11,654 bases of DNA from an uncultured Collinsella sp. (GTDB taxonomy: Bacteria > Actinomycetota > Coriobacteriia > Coriobacteriales > Coriobacteriaceae). Below the pieces are notes generated by a model. It was not told the DNA's origin. It was given only the letters and a program-made list of their open reading frames with translations, and did not search any database. The stretch spans positions 1 through 11,654 of the forward strand of contig CAJLLB010000062.1 of NCBI GenBank assembly GCA_905207425.1. The letters are read 5' to 3'. Within the stretch, counting starts at the first letter, position 1. Each line of letters begins with the position of its first letter. The position numbers were made by a program, and so were the translations under genes. Below, piece after piece: positions 1 to 7,693 of this stretch.

Positions 1-1
1 G

Positions 2-33
2 AAGGGGGAGGCCTCGCGGCCTCCCCCTTTTTT
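2..33 (+). terminator. Intrinsic terminator of an upstream gene
   Basis: A perfect 10-bp GC-rich stem (4-13 pairing with 18-27) closes a 4-nt TCGC loop and is followed by six T residues (28-33). This is a textbook rho-independent terminator on the plus strand. It ends a transcript that begins outside the window, so coaE probably has its own promoter in the 120 nt that follow. Confidence 0.9.
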
Positions 34-99
34 CGTTGTATATACGTTGTACTTTGGGACCTAGCTCCCCCGTATGTGCTCTTACTGTTTGGCTGTATT

Positions 100-130
100 T
101 TGAGTCCATCTAGTGTATTTGAGCGATAAT
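100..130 (+). promoter_or_regulatory. Candidate promoter for the coaE operon
   Basis: TTGAGT (100-105) resembles a -35 element and GATAAT (125-130) a -10 element, separated by 19 bp, which is slightly long. The site lies between the upstream terminator and the coaE start at 159, where a promoter is expected. The assignment rests on consensus likeness and position only. Confidence 0.35.
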
Positions 131-158
131 TACTCGCATTGGCGTTAGGGAGGGCTTG

Positions 159-800
159 ATGTTTACCGTATTTGTCTTGGGCAATATTGCTTCGGGTAAG
201 TCAACTGCCTGCCGCTATTTCGAATCTCGTGGCGCTATGCTTATCGATCTGGATGAGCTTGCAAAATCGCTGTATGTGCCGGGCTCTGATATCGTCAATA
301 CACTCGCGGATGAATTCGGTTGGGACATTTTGGATGAGGAAGGCGGCATTCGCCGCGGCATCCTCGCTTCTCGAGCTTTCGCTTCTCCTGATTCGGTCGC
401 ACGGCTCAATGACATCGTGCATCCCATTCTGATTGAACAGCTTTCGCTTAGGATTCTCGATCCGGTTTGTTGTACGGTTTCATCTCCCCGTTATCCTTTT
501 GCGGTGGTCGAGGTTTCTGCTCCGACTGGTTTTGAGGATGCATTTGGCTTGGCTGATGAAATTTTGGTCATCAGCGCCCCTTTGTCAGTTCGTCGCGAGC
601 GCGCTATTCAACGTGGCATGGAGCCATCTGATTTTGATGCCCGTTCTGCTTGCCAGCCCGAAGAGTCTGCGCTGTGCAATCTCGCTACAACTGTGATTGA
701 CAATGCGGCAGACGATAACTCGCTCTTTGAACAACTGGACGCATGGCTTTCACGCCATGGGTTCGGGGATGTAGCGGATAAGGAGGAGGCCGATGCCTAA
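159..800 (+). CDS. coaE: Dephospho-CoA kinase
   Basis: Catalyses the last step of coenzyme A synthesis, ATP-dependent phosphorylation of the ribose 3'-hydroxyl of dephospho-CoA, in the cytoplasm. The protein is 213 aa, normal for CoaE. The P-loop GNIASGKST is at residues 8-16; the family more often has GxIGSGKS. DLDELAK at 30-36 stands where the family has the DADxIA substrate/catalytic segment. LNDIVHP (83-89) matches the conserved xxIVHP motif, and the C-terminal part has the lid region (RRERAIQRG, 145-153) and a QPEES segment. I chose ATG 159 over TTG 156 because AGGGAGG (147-153) is well placed for it. The family call is secure, though the protein is somewhat divergent. The stop codon lies inside the next gene (8-nt overlap), indicating translational coupling in a coaE-transglycosylase-uvrB operon. 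Confidence 0.9.
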   Translation: MFTVFVLGNIASGKSTACRYFESRGAMLIDLDELAKSLYVPGSDIVNTLADEFGWDILDEEGGIRRGILASRAFASPDSVARLNDIVHPILIEQLSLRILDPVCCTVSSPRYPFAVVEVSAPTGFEDAFGLADEILVISAPLSVRRERAIQRGMEPSDFDARSACQPEESALCNLATTVIDNAADDNSLFEQLDAWLSRHGFGDVADKEEADA

Positions 801-1374
801 GACACGTTTCCTTACGTGGTATCGCCTTATACCGCTGGCTGCCGTTTTTGCCTTCGGCCTTATCTCATTCGTTTACTCATATGCTCCTGCCGCTTTCTTT
901 AAGCCGCTGTATCCGATTGACTACGAGGCGTATGTAAAGCAATCCAGTATTTCGCATAATCTGGATCCGTATCTGGTGTGCGCTGTCATTAAGTCTGAAT
1001 CGAATTGGGATCCCGAGGCCGAGTCGAATCAGGGTGCTCAGGGATTGATGCAGCTGATGCCCGAGACTGCCCAGGATATGATCGCCAAGGGCCTTGTCGA
1101 CGGTGGCGAGTATTCGGCCGACAACCTTAACGATCCGGCTACGAATATCGAGTTTGGCTGTGCGTATCTTTCGTATCTTCTAGCGTATTTTAACGGGTCG
1201 ACTGACAGTGCCATTGCCGCCTATAACGCCGGCATGGGCAATGTCGACGGATGGGCGCAGCAGAGTACGTCGCTTCATAATGCAATCACCTTTCCCGAGA
1301 CGCAGGCGTATCTGATTCGTGTCAATAATGCCTGGGTTCGCTACAAAACCCTCTATCCCGATCGGTTCGTATAG
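793..1374 (+). CDS. Membrane-anchored SLT-family lytic transglycosylase
   Basis: Predicted family 1 (Slt/MltE-like) lytic transglycosylase that cleaves the MurNAc-GlcNAc bond of peptidoglycan, on the outer face of the membrane. The 193-aa protein has a short basic N-terminus, one hydrophobic segment (about 12-31) acting as signal anchor with no lipobox cysteine, and then a compact SLT domain. The catalytic glutamate is E69 in the SESNW context; GLMQLMP (84-90) and AAYNAGMGNV (142-151) are the other two hallmark motifs. The ATG is preceded by AGGAGG (781-786) with 6-nt spacing and overlaps the end of coaE. The specific physiological role (wall turnover, spore or secretion-related) cannot be told from the sequence. 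Confidence 0.9.
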   Translation: MPKTRFLTWYRLIPLAAVFAFGLISFVYSYAPAAFFKPLYPIDYEAYVKQSSISHNLDPYLVCAVIKSESNWDPEAESNQGAQGLMQLMPETAQDMIAKGLVDGGEYSADNLNDPATNIEFGCAYLSYLLAYFNGSTDSAIAAYNAGMGNVDGWAQQSTSLHNAITFPETQAYLIRVNNAWVRYKTLYPDRFV

Positions 1375-1394
1375 GACTATGCCTGCCGCCTGCG

Positions 1395-1420
1395 TATACT
1401 GCAGATATATGAGTTAGGAG
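1395..1420 (+). promoter_or_regulatory. Weak internal promoter candidate and uvrB ribosome site
   Basis: TATACT (1395-1400) is one mismatch from the -10 consensus, but no good -35 element is found 16-18 bp upstream. TAGGAG (1415-1420) is the ribosome-binding site, 5 nt before the uvrB ATG. uvrB may be read from this point as well as by readthrough from coaE. Confidence 0.3.
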
Positions 1421-1425
1421 TATCC

Positions 1426-3666
1426 ATGGCGGAATTTGAAGTAGAACGCGTTGGTGGTGAACTTAAGCGCTTTGGCGTTGAAGGCTCTGACGTGCCGTTT
1501 AAGGTCGTGTCTCCCTATGACCCTGCAGGCTCTCAGCCTAAAGCCATTGAGTCGCTTGTGCAGTGTGTGAGGGACGGAGACCGCTATCAGGTTTTGCTGG
1601 GCGTGACTGGTTCGGGCAAGACCTTCACGATGGCAAAGACTATTGAGGCCCTGGGAAAGCCGACGCTGGTCATGGCTCCGAATAAAACGCTCGCCGCTCA
1701 GCTTGCGAGCGAGCTCAAAGAGTTCTTTCCCAACAACGCTGTGGTCTACTTCGTCTCGTACTACGACTACTATCAGCCCGAGGCGTATGTGCCGCAAAGC
1801 GATACATATATCGAGAAAGACTCCTCGATTAACGAAGAGGTTGAGATGCTGCGACATCAGGCGACCGCATCGCTGCTCTCTCGACGCGATGTGATCGTTG
1901 TCGCATCGGTCTCGTGTATCTATGGCATTGGCTCTCCTGAGGACTATGCAGGTCTGGCTCCAAACGTCGACAAGAAGGTGCCGCTCGAGCGCGATGACTT
2001 TATCCATGCACTTATCGACATTCAATATGATCGCAATGACTATGACCTGGCACGCGGCACGTTCCGCGTGCGCGGCGATGTTGTCGACGTGTATCCGCCT
2101 TATGCCGAGCATCCGTTGCGGTTTGAGTTCTTTGGCGACGAGGTCGAGCTGATTGCCGAGATCGATGAGGTCACCGGTGAGATGCTTCGTGAGTACGAGG
2201 CCATCCCTGTATGGCCGGCATCGCACTACGTGACCGAGAAGCCGAAGGTCAAGGCGGCTCTGAAATCGATCAGCGAAGAGTGCGAGAAGCGCGTGGCGGA
2301 GCTCAAGGCGACCGACAAGTTGCTCGAGGCGCAGCGTCTGCAGCAGCGCACCGATTATGATCTTGAGATGCTCGAGACGATGGGCTTTTGCAACGGCATC
2401 GAGAACTACTCGCGTCATCTGGACGGTCGCAAGCCGGGTGAGCCGCCGTTTACCCTAATCGATTACTTTCCCAAGGATATGCTCTGCATCATCGATGAGA
2501 GCCATGTGACGGTGCCGCAGATTCGCGGCATGCACGAAGGTGACCGCTCGCGTAAGGTGACGCTGGTGGAACACGGTTTTCGCCTGCCCTCGGCGCTCGA
2601 TAACCGCCCGCTTCGTTTCGATGAGTTTGAGGCAAGGATACCCCAGTTTATCTATGTTTCGGCCACGCCGGGCGACTACGAGCTGCGGGTGAGCCAAAAC
2701 GATGTGGAGCAGATTATTCGTCCGACTGGCCTGCTCGACCCCAAGATTGACGTGCGTCCAGTTCGCGGCCAGATTGACGATCTTGAGGACGAGATTCGCG
2801 AGCGCGTTGCCCGCAAGGAGCGCGTGCTGGTGACCACGTTGACCAAGCGCATGGCCGAGGACCTGACCGACCATCTGCTCGACGCAGGCATTAAGGTCAA
2901 TTACATGCACTCTGATACGGCGACAATGGACCGTGTCGAGATCCTGCGAACGCTGCGCGAGGGCAAGATCGATGTTCTCGTTGGCATCAACCTGCTTCGC
3001 GAGGGCTTGGATCTCCCCGAGGTCTCACTGGTGGCAATTCTCGATGCCGATAAGGAAGGCTTCTTGCGCAACCGCCGTTCGCTGATTCAGACGATTGGCC
3101 GTGCGGCCCGTAACGCCGATGGTGAAGTCATCATGTATGCAGACGTTGTGACCGATTCGATGAAAGAGGCCATCGAGGAGACGCAGCGCCGTCGCGAGAT
3201 TCAGATGGCATATAACGAAGAACATGGCATTGTGCCCAAGACAGTGCGCAAGGCCATCAACGACATCTCAAGTTTTATTGCCGAGGCCGAAAAAACTGTG
3301 GGCTCCAAGGGACGCTCGAAGGGCGACTCTCTTGGCCATGGCGCATTCTATACGCCCGATGAGTCGGGCGAGGGCGGTGTGCCGGAAACGGTGGCGCCCG
3401 AGCAGACACTTGCGGAGCAGTTGGAAGAACTGCCGCATGACGAGCTTGTGCGGATCGTCGAAACCATGGAAGAGGATATGCGTAACGCTTCTGCCGCTAT
3501 GGACTTTGAGGAGGCGGCGCGCCTGCGCGATGCCGTCGTTCAGATTCGGGCGATGCTCGAGGGTGCGTCTGAGGACGAGACGATCGAGCGCTTACGCTCG
3601 CAGGCCCGCAAGGGTTCCACGTTCGCATCGGGCAGAAAACGCCAGGGTGCACGGTTTAAGAAATAG
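1426..3666 (+). CDS. uvrB: Excinuclease ABC subunit B
   Basis: UvrB is the DNA-damage-verifying helicase-like subunit of nucleotide excision repair. It is loaded by UvrA and recruits UvrC for incision. The 746-aa protein shows the Walker A motif GVTGSGKT (59-66), the tyrosine-rich beta-hairpin region that clamps damaged DNA ([10 protein letters not shown], 112-121), the DESH Walker B box (357-360), helicase motif VI (QTIGRAARN) and a C-terminal UVR motif (about 673-711) that binds UvrA/UvrC. It is longer than the E. coli protein (673 aa), mainly through a linker before the UVR motif and a basic tail of about 35 residues after it. It is the last gene of the plus-strand operon, 51 nt after the transglycosylase, and ends at a strong terminator. 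No LexA-like box is visible upstream. Confidence 0.98.
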   Translation: MAEFEVERVGGELKRFGVEGSDVPFKVVSPYDPAGSQPKAIESLVQCVRDGDRYQVLLGVTGSGKTFTMAKTIEALGKPTLVMAPNKTLAAQLASELKEFFPNNAVVYFVSYYDYYQPEAYVPQSDTYIEKDSSINEEVEMLRHQATASLLSRRDVIVVASVSCIYGIGSPEDYAGLAPNVDKKVPLERDDFIHALIDIQYDRNDYDLARGTFRVRGDVVDVYPPYAEHPLRFEFFGDEVELIAEIDEVTGEMLREYEAIPVWPASHYVTEKPKVKAALKSISEECEKRVAELKATDKLLEAQRLQQRTDYDLEMLETMGFCNGIENYSRHLDGRKPGEPPFTLIDYFPKDMLCIIDESHVTVPQIRGMHEGDRSRKVTLVEHGFRLPSALDNRPLRFDEFEARIPQFIYVSATPGDYELRVSQNDVEQIIRPTGLLDPKIDVRPVRGQIDDLEDEIRERVARKERVLVTTLTKRMAEDLTDHLLDAGIKVNYMHSDTATMDRVEILRTLREGKIDVLVGINLLREGLDLPEVSLVAILDADKEGFLRNRRSLIQTIGRAARNADGEVIMYADVVTDSMKEAIEETQRRREIQMAYNEEHGIVPKTVRKAINDISSFIAEAEKTVGSKGRSKGDSLGHGAFYTPDESGEGGVPETVAPEQTLAEQLEELPHDELVRIVETMEEDMRNASAAMDFEEAARLRDAVVQIRAMLEGASEDETIERLRSQARKGSTFASGRKRQGARFKK

Positions 3667-3669
3667 CGA

Positions 3670-3712
3670 ACAGGCCCCGAGTTCCCTGTGGAGCTCGGGG
3701 CCTGTGTCTTTT
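3670..3712 (+). terminator. Terminator after uvrB
   Basis: A 16-bp stem with one G-U pair (3670-3685 pairing with 3690-3705) encloses a CTGT loop and is followed by GTCTTTT (3706-3712). It sits 3 nt after the uvrB stop and 19 nt before the stop of the convergent oxidoreductase gene. The T-rich tract is clear on the plus strand and weaker on the minus strand, so it mainly ends uvrB transcription but may also serve the opposite gene. Confidence 0.9.
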
Positions 3713-3731
3713 GCGCGCTGGAATTCGTGCG

Positions 3732-5372
3732 TTAGAGGTCCGCGATCAGGGCTTCGGCACAACGGATGCCGTCGGTGGCCGCGCTCATGATGCCGCCGGC
3801 ATATCCAGCTCCCTCACCACAAGGGTAGAGGCCCGGGGTCGACACGGCATGGCACGTTCGGTCTCGGGTGACAGTGACCGGTGAGCTCGAACGAGTCTCC
3901 ACGCCGGTAAGAACGGCATCGGGACGGTCGTAGCCTCGTAGCTTTTTTCCGAGTAGGGGAAGTCCCAGGCGGAGCGACTCGACGATATGCTGCGGCAGGG
4001 CTTCGTCAATTGCCGTCCAGGTCACACCGAGCGGATAGGTGGGCTTTACCTTTCCGGGCGCCTTGCTGGCGCGTCCTGCGAGGAAATCTCCGACGAGTTG
4101 TGCCGGTGCGTTCCAGTTGGAACCGCCCAGGCGATAGGCGGCCGCCTCGCAGGCGCGCTGGAGCTCGATGCCGGCGAGCGGGTCATCGTTGGGAAGGTCC
4201 TCAGGCGTGACGTTAACGAGCAGGGCGGCGTTTGCGTTGCGTCCGTCGCGGGCATTGAGGCTGGCGCCGTTGACGCACAGGTGGCCCTGCTCGGAAGAGG
4301 CGGCGACAACCTGCCCGCCGGGGCACATGCAAAACGAGAACACGCTGCGGCCGTTGGGAAGATGGGCGACGAGCTTGTAGGGGGCTGCTCCGAGGGCAGG
4401 ATGTCCCGCCAAGGCTCCATATTGGGCTCGGTCGATGTCGCGCTGCGGATGCTCGATGCGAACGCCCATGGCAAAGGTCTTTTGTGCGAGGGCCACGTTG
4501 TGGTCCTTAAGGAGCTCAAAAATATCGCGAGCAGAATGCCCACAGGCGAGGATGAGGTGCTTTGTTTCGATTGGCTCGTAAGCGGCGTCTTGGGACGATT
4601 GGACATCGATACCGGTGATGGCGCCAGACGCGTCGGTGCGAATGTCGACGAGCTTCGTTCGATAACGGACGACACCTCCGAGCTGCTCGGTGCGCTGGGA
4701 TATAGCGGTGACAACCTTAGGAAGGATGTCGGAGCCAATGTGCGGCTTGGCATCCCACAGAATATCGCGGGGCGCACCCGCCTCGACGAAGGTTTCGAGG
4801 ATAAGGCGATGGGCGGGATTTTTTGTTCCCGTATTGAGCTTGCCGTCCGAGAAGGTCCCCGCGCCGCCCAGACCAAACTGAATATTGCTCTCGGGGTCGA
4901 GGATGCGCTCCTTTAGAAAGAGGTCGATCGCCTGCGAGCGGCGAAATGCCGGGTCGCCGCGCTCGATAAGCAAGGGCTTAAGACCTGCTTCGGCGAGCGT
5001 GAGCGCAGCGAAAAGGCCGGCGCATCCGGCGCCGACAACGACGGGGCGCTCTTTGGATGCGTCGGAAATGGGGGAGGGGAATGAAGGCTCATCGTCTTCT
5101 ATCGCGCGTACGAGCGAGCGGTCACGTTCGGAAACGCTGTCGACCGCTTCTCGCTCGAGGTGGGGACTGGTCAGCTCAACACGAAAGCTCAGGATAAAAT
5201 GGACGTCTCGTTTTTTGCGAGCGTCGATTGACTTGCGGTGGAGCTCGATGGACTTGATCTCGGAGTCTTTGCAACGTAGGACGCGCTTGGCGACTCGCTT
5301 GCCAACAATGAGGCAGGCATTTTCATCGCCGGCTTCATCGAGCGAAGCGTTGACTTGGGTGATTTCGATCAT
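3732..5372 (-). CDS. COG2509-type FAD-dependent oxidoreductase
   Basis: Predicted soluble flavoprotein dehydrogenase of the widespread but uncharacterised COG2509 family; substrate unknown. The 546-aa protein has an N-terminal domain (about 1-105) with the family's SIDARKK-type segment (48-54). A Rossmann FAD-binding motif GAGCAG (114-119) follows, then the conserved FGLGGAGTFSDGKLNTG block (166-182) and a C-terminal GEGAGYAGG FAD-contact motif (519-527). The reading frame is open 41 codons further upstream, but ATG 5372 is preferred because AAGGAG lies 6 nt before it and family homology begins there (MIEITQVNA). It lies downstream of another flavoprotein gene on the same strand, with an 80-nt gap containing a hairpin and a TATAAT box. 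It converges on uvrB. Confidence 0.9.
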   Translation of the reverse strand: MIEITQVNASLDEAGDENACLIVGKRVAKRVLRCKDSEIKSIELHRKSIDARKKRDVHFILSFRVELTSPHLEREAVDSVSERDRSLVRAIEDDEPSFPSPISDASKERPVVVGAGCAGLFAALTLAEAGLKPLLIERGDPAFRRSQAIDLFLKERILDPESNIQFGLGGAGTFSDGKLNTGTKNPAHRLILETFVEAGAPRDILWDAKPHIGSDILPKVVTAISQRTEQLGGVVRYRTKLVDIRTDASGAITGIDVQSSQDAAYEPIETKHLILACGHSARDIFELLKDHNVALAQKTFAMGVRIEHPQRDIDRAQYGALAGHPALGAAPYKLVAHLPNGRSVFSFCMCPGGQVVAASSEQGHLCVNGASLNARDGRNANAALLVNVTPEDLPNDDPLAGIELQRACEAAAYRLGGSNWNAPAQLVGDFLAGRASKAPGKVKPTYPLGVTWTAIDEALPQHIVESLRLGLPLLGKKLRGYDRPDAVLTGVETRSSSPVTVTRDRTCHAVSTPGLYPCGEGAGYAGGIMSAATDGIRCAEALIADL

Positions 5373-5378
5373 CGAGGT

Positions 5379-5384
5379 CTCCTT
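5379..5384 (-). promoter_or_regulatory. Ribosome-binding site fixing the COG2509 gene start
   Basis: The minus strand reads AAGGAG here, 6 nt before ATG 5372. It supports this start rather than the ATG 41 codons upstream, which would overlap the 3' end of the preceding gene. Confidence 0.8.
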
Positions 5385-5390
5385 AGAGGC

Positions 5391-5422
5391 AAGAAAGAGG
5401 CCGTCCGGTATCCCAGACGGCC
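5391..5422 (-). terminator. Intergenic hairpin: weak terminator or leader attenuator
   Basis: On the minus strand a 10-bp stem (7 GC-rich pairs, a U-G pair and two more pairs) closes a GATA tetraloop between 5399 and 5422. It is followed by TCTTTCTT (5398-5391), an imperfect U-tract. It could end the flavoprotein transcript from upstream. It also lies between a candidate -10 box and the next gene's ribosome site, so it could instead act as a leader hairpin. Confidence 0.55.
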
Positions 5423-5436
5423 CGAATGCGTTTTTG

Positions 5437-5442
5437 ATTATA
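5437..5442 (-). promoter_or_regulatory. Candidate -10 box for the COG2509 gene
   Basis: The minus strand has an exact TATAAT here, 10 nt after the stop codon of the preceding gene and 64 nt before ATG 5372. No convincing -35 element is seen 16-18 bp upstream, so this is a tentative promoter. Confidence 0.35.
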
Positions 5443-5452
5443 GACTGCGCGG

Positions 5453-6717
5453 CTACAGGCTGCTTGCAGCGCGAATGCCCGAGAGCCATGCCCACGCAAG
5501 GTTAAAGCCTCCGCAATCGGCGTCGATGTCGAGCGCTTCGCCGCAGACGTAAAGCGGGGCGTCGACAACGCTGCGCGCGCGTAGACTGGGTGTTGAGATA
5601 CTCTCGACAGATACGCCACCACGCGTGACCTGTGCCGAGCGCTCCTCGGCTGTTCCCTCAACGAGCAACTTAAAGTGCTTGAGGATCGAGACCAGGTGGA
5701 TGACATCGTTGGAGCCTGGATGGCACTGCTCGAACGCCGTGCAGACGACGCGGGAGAGTTGCGGGGCGAGCATGCCGTCGAGCCAACGGGGATCGCGGGG
5801 CGAAAAGCCGCCGAGCAGCTCAACGCGCCGGTTGAGCATATCGAGCAGCTCGTCTTTGGAGAGGTCGGGGAAAACGTCGAGCAGGATCGTATCACCGCGC
5901 TGGATACGACGGGAGAGGTTGAAGACAGCGACGCCCGAGATGCCGAAGGCTCGAAACAGGACTTCACCGTCTTCGTGCCAGAGCTCATTATGATTGCGGG
6001 CGAGCGTCAAGCGGGCGCGGACGCGCAGGCCGTCCAACGTCTTGAGTGCCGCCCGATCGCCGACGACCGTTGCCGATACGGGGCAGAGGATGGGGCGCAG
6101 CGAAGTGAGGGGGAGGCTAAACGTATCGGCGATACCGGTGGGGTTGCCACCCGTGGCGATAATTACGGCATGTGCCTCCAGGGCCTCGTTCTTGCGAGGG
6201 ACATCGGCGAGCGCTTTCCGAAGCGAGCGGAGCTCCGTTTTTCGGTCGTCGTGCTTTTTTGCCTTGAGCGCCCGCGCTGGACGGTCTATTTGGAGTGTCC
6301 AGCCTTCGGAAGCTTTGTGCGCCGAGGCAACGTTGGCTCCGCAGATTAAGGTAATACCTAGGCGGTCGCAAACGTTGAGAAGCGCGTCGCGCACCGATTC
6401 TGCGCGAAGGGAGCGCGGGTATAGCCGGCCTTCCTCGGAGGTTGTCATGATGCCCAGCGAGGAGAAGAAACCCATAAGCTCTTGTTCGGGTTGGGGGCCC
6501 ATGACAGATTCGACGAATGCGGGGTGGTTATACCGCTGAGGATCAATCGATTCGTTGGAGAGGTTGCAGCGGCCGTTACCGGTCGCAAGGAGCTTTAGGC
6601 CGCAGGCGACATCGCGCTCAACGATGCAGACGCTTTTGCCAGCACGTGCGGCCGTAATGGCGGGCCTGAAGCCCCGCCGCCGATTACCAGGACGTCATAG
6701 AAGGCGCTCGTGTTCAC
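5453..6717 (-). pseudogene. HI0933/BaiN-family flavoprotein, frameshifted
   Basis: Member of the HI0933-like (BaiN/RdsA-type) NAD(P)/FAD-dependent oxidoreductases; substrate unknown. The gene starts at GTG 6717, directly after the mrp TAA, and encodes MNTSAFYDVLVIGGGASG (to 6664). The frame then breaks at about 6659-6666. The original frame stops 22 codons later, while the rest of the protein continues in another frame from 6658. That part carries the FAD motif ATGNGRCN, AVIIATGGNP, and the C-terminal GEALDIDADCGGFN block, and ends at TAG 5453. The helix after the GGGASG motif is about three residues short, which suggests a deletion of about 7 nt. The first ATG after the break (6502) would give a 349-aa protein without the FAD-binding N-terminus. 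The remaining sequence is well conserved, so this is a fresh mutation or a sequencing error; if corrected, the product would be about 420 aa. Confidence 0.85.
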
Positions 6718-7548
6718 TTAGGCCTCGTCGGTCTCGTGCGGGGTAATAGCCTCGACGGCAGAGACTGCCTTGGGCAACATGCCATCGGGCAGCGCGGTCT
6801 CAACCTCGCCCTTATCGCAGGCCTCGGCGAGTGCCGGATTAATGGGAAGCGTGCCCAAGATGTCGAGGTTATAGCGCTCTGCGACCTCGGGGAGCTTGCT
6901 TTTGCCAAAGACCTCGATCTTCTTGCCGCAGTCGGGGCACTCGATATAGCTCATGTTCTCGACGATGCCCAGAATGGGGACGTTCATCTTCTCGGCCATG
7001 TTGACCGCCTTGGCGACGATCATCGAGACCAGGTCCTGCGGGCTCGTGACGATGACGATGCCGTCGACGGGCAGCGACTGGAAGACGGTGAGCGCGACGT
7101 CGCCTGTTCCCGGAGGCATGTCGACCAGCAGGTAGTCGATGGGGCCCCACGAGGTCTCGCTCCAGAACTGCCTAATGGCGCCTGCGATGACCGGACCGCG
7201 CCAAAGGACGGGGTCGGTCTCGTTTTGGAGCAGAAGGTTGGAGCTCATGACCTTGACGCCGTGCTCGGAGATTTCGGGCAGCATGAGGTTGCCAAGGGCA
7301 TGGACGTGGCGTCCGCTCATGCCGAACATCTTGGGGATAGAGGGACCGGTGATGTCGGCATCGAGGACGCCGACCTTGTGGCCGTGACGGGCAAGCTCGG
7401 TGGCGATGGCACCGGTGACAAACGACTTGCCGACACCGCCCTTGCCGGAAAGCACGGCGATGACGCGTTTGACCTCGGACAGCGTGTTCTCCTCAAATTG
7501 CGACGGCGACGTTTGTCCGCCGGCGGCCTGTGCGTGCTCGCAACCCAT
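6718..7548 (-). CDS. mrp: Mrp/ApbC-type iron-sulfur cluster carrier ATPase
   Basis: Predicted cytoplasmic P-loop NTPase of the Mrp/ApbC/Nbp35 family, which binds a labile 4Fe-4S cluster and passes it to apo-proteins. The 276-aa protein has the deviant Walker A motif GKGGVGKS (35-42), the VLDADITGPSIP segment (61-72), the DMPPGTGD box (143-150) and the cluster-binding CPDC pair (C204, C207). The N-terminal stretch before the P-loop is short and holds one cysteine (C3). The frame is open 19 codons upstream, but ATG 7548 has AAGGAG at 6-nt spacing. The TAA stop is followed at once by the GTG of the flavoprotein gene, so the two are probably co-transcribed and translationally coupled. Confidence 0.93.
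   Translation of the reverse strand: MGCEHAQAAGGQTSPSQFEENTLSEVKRVIAVLSGKGGVGKSFVTGAIATELARHGHKVGVLDADITGPSIPKMFGMSGRHVHALGNLMLPEISEHGVKVMSSNLLLQNETDPVLWRGPVIAGAIRQFWSETSWGPIDYLLVDMPPGTGDVALTVFQSLPVDGIVIVTSPQDLVSMIVAKAVNMAEKMNVPILGIVENMSYIECPDCGKKIEVFGKSKLPEVAERYNLDILGTLPINPALAEACDKGEVETALPDGMLPKAVSAVEAITPHETDEA
6723..6726 (-). promoter_or_regulatory. Ribosome site of the flavoprotein inside the mrp end
   Basis: GAGG on the minus strand lies within the last codons of mrp, 5 nt before GTG 6717. The mrp TAA is the in-frame codon just before this GTG, so no longer start is possible. No other start codon in the same frame precedes the GGGASG motif. Confidence 0.6.
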
Positions 7549-7554
7549 GTATGA

Positions 7555-7560
7555 CTCCTT
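7555..7560 (-). promoter_or_regulatory. Ribosome-binding site fixing the mrp start
   Basis: AAGGAG on the minus strand, 6 nt before ATG 7548, favours this start over the in-frame ATG at 7605. Confidence 0.8.
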
Positions 7561-7603
7561 TGTATATGTTGGGGCCGGAGCCCCGTGATGTGACACGAGC
7601 GTC

Positions 7604-7633
7604 ATTGTACCCTCGTTTGCGAGCGGGAGTCAT
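7604..7633 (-). promoter_or_regulatory. Candidate mrp promoter
   Basis: On the minus strand, ATGACT (7633-7628; four of six -35 bases) and TACAAT (7609-7604; five of six -10 bases) are spaced 18 bp apart. Transcription would start near 7597, giving a leader of about 50 nt that includes a small GGGGC/GCCCC hairpin (7571-7584). This would overlap the in-frame ATG at 7605, further supporting ATG 7548. Confidence 0.45.
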
Positions 7634-7693
7634 TTGCGATGCATTTGGACCGAGCGTGCTTGCAATACGATGGGCCCAAGCGAATGGGCGGGC

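Noticed and set aside
1356-1369. LexA box in front of uvrB
   Set aside because: Only one GTTCG half-site is present; the partner CGAAC at the right distance is absent.
1414-2418. Long open frame (334 codons) antisense to uvrB
   Set aside because: It is a codon-bias shadow of uvrB: no recognisable domain, no ribosome site, and the plus strand is a clear conserved gene.
3987-4916. 309-codon plus-strand frame opposite the COG2509 oxidoreductase
   Set aside because: Low-complexity Gly/Val/Asp/Glu-rich translation typical of an antisense frame, with no motif; the minus strand carries full family motifs.
5675-6349. 224-codon plus-strand frame opposite the frameshifted flavoprotein
   Set aside because: No ribosome site or family signature; it mirrors a real minus-strand reading frame.
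6656-6666. Programmed ribosomal frameshifting in the flavoprotein gene
   Set aside because: There is no slippery heptamer or downstream pseudoknot, and a shift would still leave the FAD-binding helix short, so a mutation or sequence error is simpler.
6736-7554. 272-codon plus-strand frame opposite mrp
   Set aside because: Shadow frame; mrp shows Walker A, DMPPGTGD and CPDC motifs on the minus strand.
7571-7584. GGGGC/GCCCC hairpin in the mrp leader as a terminator or riboswitch part
   Set aside because: It is a short 5-bp stem without a U-tract or further conserved structure.
7674-7689. GCCCA/TGGGC hairpin just after the LtaS-like gene as a terminator
   Set aside because: The stem is only 5 bp with a 6-nt loop and no U-tract follows on the minus strand.
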